A DNA stretch of 64,000 nucleotides from Pohlia nutans (lineage: Eukaryota > Streptophyta > Bryopsida > Bryales > Mniaceae). This document shows positions 58,179 through 64,000 of this stretch, piece by piece. Each line of letters begins with the position of its first letter. Within the stretch, counting starts at the first letter, position 1. The DNA lies in NCBI GenBank assembly GCA_022496805.1, contig CM040093.1:7092213-7156212 (forward strand), written 5' to 3'. The position numbers and the translations under genes are program-made. Below the pieces are notes generated by a model. That model saw nothing but the letters and a program-made list of their open reading frames with translations, was not told the origin of the DNA and did no database searches.

Positions 58179-58571
58179 TTAACCCTTAAACGTCAAGAGG
58201 ACCTAGGCGGGGCAGCCCGGAAGGCATCTAAATTTTCGGAAGCGAAAAAATATATAAATAAATAAATAAATAAAAATTTGAAAAAACGGCTTTGCTGGCC
58301 AGCATTGTCGCGACATTGTAGCACTGCAGTACTTTTCAAGAAACGACCTCTGCTGCCCCAACCTCAACTCCTGTTCATTTTGATAACTTTGATTGCTTAC
58401 CAATGACTCCACAATCTCTCAAATGAGGCGCAAATTTGCAATCTAGATCGCTTTTTCAGTAGTTTTCCAACGCACCAATCCTCGCTTGATTTGGTTGAGA
58501 AAATCTACTTTTTTCCTCAATTATTCCTTTATAACAAGCCCGTGGGGCTTGCTTTGACGTTTAAGGGTTAA
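58179..58571 (-). mobile_element. TTAA-flanked MITE, family D (reverse copy)
   Basis: 393 bp. Left TTAACCCTTAAACGTCAAGA, right GCTTTGACGTTTAAGGGTTAA (shown in part), with the palindrome CAAGCCCGTGGGGCTTG near the right end. Reverse of 33827-34253 and 48699-49071. Confidence 0.85.
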
Positions 58572-59145
58572 GAAGTAAGGTCCAATTGGGGATCCATGTC
58601 CAACTAAAGACTTTTCAAAGCTCACTTTTTACCACATTTATGGTACAGGTATTGTCATTGAATTTTAAGGCAAAGACCATACTACCCTACCGTGAAAACA
58701 CCTCGGTGTGAATGAAATAATTTGATTATTCAAGACTGCAACTCAGGAATTGAAGAATTTCCTCAGGTCGTCACAGTTTTAATATTTAAATTGAAAAAAT
58801 TGTCCATTAGCTTTTTTTTGAATGAGGAATTGAATTGGTCTACTGTGATAATTTCAAAAAGTCAAGGATGATAAATTGCGGCCATCAATATAGGATGAAC
58901 TTTAATAGTGTTGAAAGACCAAAATAGACAATTGATTGGAATCGATCGCGATGAGAGCAGGAGCCTGGCGCCGCGCCGCCACCTTCTCTGTGTTGCAATC
59001 ACATTTTGATACATCGCTCTGATTCTTGTGTGAATTCCGAACTCACAAAGGTTGCATTCATGCGAAGCGCGTGCGATTGATGGTCGAATCTTTGAATTTG
59101 AGCATCCAACCTTAGGGTACCTAGGAATCTGACCTAAAAATCTAG

Positions 59146-61098
59146 ATGGCCGCCGGGAACTATTGTTCGGCACTGCGGCGTGGACTACAGGACGACAAGG
59201 GAGATTCTGGACATCATGGGAAGCGCGTGGAGCAGCATGCAACCACTTTGAGTCAGGACGCTCGAACTTCCAGGTTCTACAGTACATTCCCGAATACTAG
59301 CGGATTCTCGATTCCGCCACGGGAGACATGAACAGAGCGGGATCCTTCACACTCCCAGGAAGTGCGGCAGCGACGTGAAAGCCTGGTGGTGCCCGCCTCG
59401 GCGCTGGATATGGAGAATCTCCGTAAGGAAATTACTTACTTGCAACAACATGCGGTCATTGTGAGTTTCGTCACTCCTCTAGCTGATGATGTTCGGCACG
59501 AACAGTGGATGCGGGAACTGGAAGCGAAGATCCGGTCGCGGGTTGATCTCATACGTATCACCGGCGCGGGGTTTTACTTCATCAGACTTGACTCCCCTGA
59601 ACGCGTTCAGTCTGTGCTGCACCTGACACCATGTCGGTTATCAGTTGGACTGGCTCTGTTCCAGAAGTGGGTGCCTGCCTTCAATCCCAGTAAGCCATCT
59701 GGACAATTTGCCACTGTTTGGATCTCGTTGATTGATTTACCAGAGGAATACATATGTTTGGCGCAGCGGATTGCGGGATCGGTGGGCAAAGTACTCGAGG
59801 TGGATTCCTCATCCGGACAAGTCTTGGCTCCCAGATTCCAAGTTATATTGACCCCCGGGCAATCGCGTGTGCCCAAGCTTGATATTGCTAGCATTGTTGG
59901 GTCGTATGTAGAAGTCGCAATTCTCTACGACGAACCTGATCCGGATCGGGTCCCCGGGAAATATCATAACCCTCGTCACGGAACTCCGCAACACTCGTCA
60001 CCAGGCCCGTCAGGTAATTAGCAAGCCTCTCCACACTCGGGTCCTGGTCCCACCCGACAGGATCAGCCGCCTGAAGATCATCGCGGACAACCTGATGATG
60101 ACGGATTCACTACGGTGGTTCGCAAACAACGAACTTCACCCACACATCGACCACGCCAACGGCGCTCCCACAGAGGCGGGCGTAGCGTCCGCGAACGACA
60201 ATCCGTGAGCCTGGAAGGCCCTACAGCCATGGACGTGGAACCCGCGTTGGATCCGTCACCTACACTACGCCAAGCTGAAGTGAATTCCTCTTCACCGGAC
60301 CCCAAGCTGCCGGAGACTGCAAGGCCGAGTTCAACAGGAGGACCGAGCCGGAACATGGAAGTAGAAGAGCATCCTCCTTTGTCTGCACAACCCCCTCCGC
60401 TCCAGCCATGGCATAATCCAGTTCACTTAAGTGATCTGGATCCGCCACTTGTTGATGATTCTCTCGAAGCTAGCGAGATGGAGGTGGAGCTGATATTAGA
60501 TTCACTCCCTCTATCGGCATCCACGACGCCGGCGCGACCAAGACCCGCCACCATGGAACTCATTTCAGAATCCTTCCAAGTTGGGAGTGGTTCAACACTT
60601 GACCCGTGTGTCATTCCTTGCTCGCCAAAGGCATCTGTGGAGCCAAAGCCCCGACCTCCTCTTCAACTTGAACCGGCCTCAATCACTTTAGAACTCCTTG
60701 GAATCACTCCACAGGCACGGAATCGCATTTTCTTTCACACCGGGTCGGACAGAGAGGATGATGAGGGCGATTATATACCGAATCCTCATGAAGAAGAAGC
60801 TTTTGAGGATGCTCAAAATGGCCTTTTATCACCGGTTACCAGTGATCGAGGCGATGGTCATGTACAGCTCGGGCCCTTTCCGGCCGATACCGAGCCACTT
60901 CCGTCCCTAGCTGTTGGCTCATTGCTTCCTCGTACAGGACACCGGGGCTTAAAATTGTGGCCCGTCACATTCCTTACAATTGCAAGGACAAGTGACCCAA
61001 GTAGCCACACCGCCTCGATTCCACCTGAATCATGGCCCTGGGTCACCGTCTTTCCGCACGCCGCAACCCTCACGAAGAACGATGGAAGAGCTGGATAA
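59146..61098 (+). pseudogene. LINE ORF1 (gag-like, DUF4283-type)
   Basis: One frame of about 650 codons from MAAGNYCSALRRGLQ, with two in-frame stops (59329 TGA, 60019 TAG). About 59400-59940 gives an RRM-like fold of the plant LINE gag type (HAVIVSFVTPLADDV; VDLIRITGAGFYFIRLDS; FNPSKPSGQFATVWISLIDL). The rest is a basic (RKQRTSPTHRPRQRRS) and then Pro/Ser/acidic disordered tail. It binds the element RNA in active relatives. No zinc knuckle is seen. Confidence 0.7.
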
Positions 61099-61419
61099 TG
61101 AGAGAGTAGCCCGTCACCTCCAAATGCTCACAGCTGAACGTATCAGGCCTTGCGTCACTCAGGCAGAGTCACCGCCAGCTTCGACATCAACAGAACAGAA
61201 TCCAAGCCCTGTCGATGGATGTTTCTCCTCGGTGCGCTCGGCCAAAGCCGCCGCCCGAGCAAGGTCATCACCCCAACATCAAAATTCGTCGCCGGGGCTG
61301 TCAGCACCATTCGCTTCAAATTCTTCCGGCCTCGATTGTTGGGGTCATTCGAGTATCACACACAAGACACATAGCAGCGGGGACGCTGGTCACAAATCCC
61401 CAAACACCATTCATCCGTT

Positions 61420-64000
61420 ATGAATCTACAACTCATGACCTTCAACGTAAGAGGCCTTAACGACGCCTCATCGGTCTCCATGCTCAAGAATTACATCCGG
61501 ACGCTTCCTCAGGTGGACATTCTTCTGCTTCAGGAGACTAAGTTACGTAACGAAAAAGCTCGTAACCTTCGCAAGAGCTTATGGCCGGAAGCCAAATCTT
61601 GGACATTAGAGGCGTCAATTGGGTACGGAAACACCCCTGATGGCCAAAGTGCGGGTAAGGGTGGCATAGCATCCTTCTTGGCTCCCAAATTTTCATCAAT
61701 GGTGACTCAATCCGGGTCCTTCATGGAAAACAGGGCACACTGGTTTGTCATCCAGGGGTTGCCGGGAGGCGACATTGGTGTAATCAACGTATACGCCCCC
61801 AACGATACTCATCAACGTAGTCAACTTTGGGAGCTTATGTTACAACAGCTTCCGGTTGGCCCGCGATGGATACTAGCTGGTGATTTTAATTTTGTCGAAT
61901 CTAGACAAGATAAAAACAACCCTTGCAGCAGGTTGGTTCCTATCACGGAACGTATGCTCTTTCATAACCTCAAATCATTTCTTGGCGTTGAGGACAATCC
62001 CTGGTCGGCGGGGAGCTTACAATATTCCTGGGATAATTGGCGCCTCGACGGAGTTAGAGTCCTCGCACGCTTCGACCGAGTATATCTATTTCGCAACACG
62101 CCCGGTGCTGCACCTTGCAAACTCATCTTATACAAGATTCTTAGCGACAATCCATGGTCGGATCATCAGCCTGTGATGGCTTCGGTAATGCTACAGGAAG
62201 GCCCGGCAAGGAGATCTCGGTGGAAGATGAATTCTTGTTGGCTCAAGCCTGCTCGGGCCATCATTGAGCGCGCATGGCACAGCCTCCCACCCGAGACACC
62301 TTTCTTCGTAAAGATGAAGGCGGTGTCCCGGCAGTACCGTACTTTCTGCAAGCAACAGGCAGCCGAGTTTCGAGCCACGGAGAAGCAAGCCCGCGACTCC
62401 TTTGCGGCGGCCAGCATGGAACTCCAACACTCGCCCGACGATCCACTGATCCAACGGAGACAAGCTGAGCTTCGTCAACATTCGCAGACTGTAGAAACAA
62501 AACTTGTAGCTGGCAAACGAGTACGAGCCCGCATTCGGTGGAAACTGAAGAGTGATATGGTTTCTAGTGAGTTCTTCAAGGCTGTACGTGAGAAAGCCTC
62601 CGTCACGGCGATCACAAGCTTGCGTGATTCCAATGGCGTGCTTGTTTCCGATTCAACAGGGCTTGGTGAGATTTGTGCATCGTTCTACAGTAATCTCTAC
62701 AAGGACAGGGTTGCCTCTCCTGAGCAAGATGCGGCCACAAGAGAAATAATTTCCCTCATACCACGTCGATTCTCCATGGAAGCTCAAGAGCTCCTGGACC
62801 GACCTTTTCTGGAAGCCGAACTGAAGGACGCCGCCTTATCAATGGAAAAAGGAAAGTGCCCTGGCCCGGACGGATTCTTAGTAGAATTCTACACGACGTA
62901 GTGGTATTTGATCGGAACTGACTTTACGAACATGATCCAGAAATCCATTCAACATGGCACACTACCACCCGGCGTCAACCGGGTTAATCGCCTTACTGCA
63001 CAAAGGTGGGGACCGTGAGGAATTAGCCAATTGGAGACCGATTAGCCTTTTAAACGTTGCTTATAAAATCATGGCAAAGGCACTTCAGAAACGACTCCAA
63101 CCTTTCCTTTCTAATGTTATTAGTACAGAACAGACGGCGTTCTTACCATCTCGCTACATTTTAGACAACGTCTTGATTCAACACGAGATCATACAGTGGG
63201 CAAAGGAGTCAGATCAAGACATGATCCTCTTGAACCTCGACTTCAAAAAAGCGTATGATACGGTACACTTACCATTCCTCTTTCAGGTTATAGAGGCTCT
63301 TGGCATTCCTCCTTTGTTTCTACGGATGGTCTAGACGTTGTTCGTCAATGCAGAAGCTTCGGTTGGGGTCAATGGTAGTGAGTCCAGCTCCTTCCCGGTG
63401 CTGCGAGGGGTGCGCCAAGGCTGCCCCCTCGCACCGTATCTTTTTCTCTTCGTTGGAGAGGCGCTTAATATCGCCACCAAGACAACCTTTGACAATGATG
63501 AACTCCGTGGCATCCAGCTCCCAGGAGGCTCATATGAGCAGCTCATCATACAGTACGCGGACGACACGCATTTTACAGTCGCCGGTACCGAGGAGAGTTT
63601 TCAGCGGCTTACTTTGCTCATCACCCAGTTTGGACAGGTTTCCGGGCTCCTCCCCAATTGGCCGAAATCTTTGGCCTATTGGATTTCTCCACGACCAACA
63701 CCTCCATGGCTACTACAACTAGAGTGTCCTTGGGCGATTGAGAAGCAACTCTCGAAGCTCCTGGGTACTCCTTTTGGACTCAATCTTGATGTCCAGAACA
63801 TTGACGAATTTCTTGCTGAGAAGATACGGAAAAAGCTAGCATATTGGTCCACAGTTCACTTGTCACTAGCTGGACGAGCAACCATCGTCAATTCCGTACA
63901 TTTGTCAACCCTGTGGTATTTCTTCAACATATGGGGCGGCTCTCTAAAAGCAGTGCGAGACATCAGAGCCCGGTTGCGAGACTTCCTTTGGTCAGGCACC
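61420..64000 (+). pseudogene. LINE ORF2: endonuclease and reverse transcriptase (broken, partial)
   Basis: Starts MNLQLMTFNVRGLN. The APE-type endonuclease spans about 61420-62180 with LQETK, YAPND, LAGDFNFVES and SDHQPV boxes. The reverse transcriptase follows: KGKCPGPDGF (about 62850), then a stop at 62899, a frameshift near 62990, LLHKGGDREELANWRPISLL, LNLDFKKAYDTV, a stop at 63332, LRGVRQGCPLAPYLF and QYADDTHF (YADD at 63554-63565). The frame is open to the window edge, in the thumb/connector region (LAYWSTVHLSLAGRATIVNS). In intact elements this protein nicks target DNA and primes reverse transcription there. The three lesions inactivate this copy. Confidence 0.85.

Larger units (their letters stand above)
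58870..64000 (+). mobile_element. L1-type LINE, runs off the right edge
   Basis: GC-richer than the surrounding DNA. A probable 5' untranslated part starts near 58870, followed by ORF1 and ORF2 in the usual plant L1 order. The 3' end is outside the window. Both ORFs are interrupted, so this copy is inactive, but the damage is limited. Confidence 0.85.

Noticed and set aside
7350..58571. CCCTAAA and TTTAGGG words, the plant telomere repeat unit, at many places.
   Set aside because: They occur singly at transposon ends next to TTAA, never in tandem arrays, so they are terminal repeats and not interstitial telomeres.
1..64000. CRISPR arrays, operons or other prokaryotic features.
   Set aside because: No regularly spaced direct repeats with unique spacers are seen, and spliced plant genes and eukaryotic transposons show this is a nuclear plant sequence.

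Overview
The window looks like nuclear DNA of a land plant. It is AT-rich, gene-poor and transposon-rich. Plant identity rests on four spliced genes: a nodulin-related (NRP1-like) protein, the histone-fold protein CENP-S/MHF1, the HAKAI E3-ligase subunit of the m6A writer complex, and a plastid thylakoidal type I signal peptidase. Stowaway-type MITEs and an L1-type LINE agree with this. I cannot name the species. The mix of a Tc1-type transposase, TTAA-flanked elements and an unusual RNase H retroelement leads me to guess a non-seed plant, but that is weak inference.

Layout: 1-9300 holds a possible 5' exon of a leftward gene, MITEs, a Myb/SANT-like pseudogene followed by a poly(A) tract, and a truncated retroelement on the minus strand. 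9300-16700 is repeats, a Tc1-like transposase fragment and a possible LTR-element remnant. 17.1-21.2 kb is the NRP1-like gene (6 exons). 24.9-26.3 kb is CENP-S (2 exons), bordered on both sides by local tandem duplications. 30.2-33.2 kb is HAKAI (4 coding exons seen). 33-43 kb is nested MITEs plus a roughly 985-bp inverted repeat. 44.9-46.8 kb is the signal peptidase (4 exons, minus strand). 47-52 kb is SINE/MITE territory. 52.6-57.3 kb is a decayed, G-poor retroelement copy carrying a gag-like ORF and an ORF with an adenine-methyltransferase-like segment joined to RNase H and a zinc-knuckle-like motif. 58.9-64.0 kb is a GC-richer L1-type LINE that runs off the right edge.

The most striking signal is a group of about 16 non-autonomous elements that all begin TTAACCC(C/T)TAAA and end with the complement. 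Two copies of one element, at 39 kb and 48.7 kb, each carry a different inserted element at a different TTAA, and each preserves the empty site of the other. This shows inside the window that TTAA is the duplicated target site, as in piggyBac elements. The four host genes have separate housekeeping roles (stress/heat-related protein, Fanconi/centromere chromatin, mRNA m6A, plastid protein maturation) and show no sign of working as a cluster.
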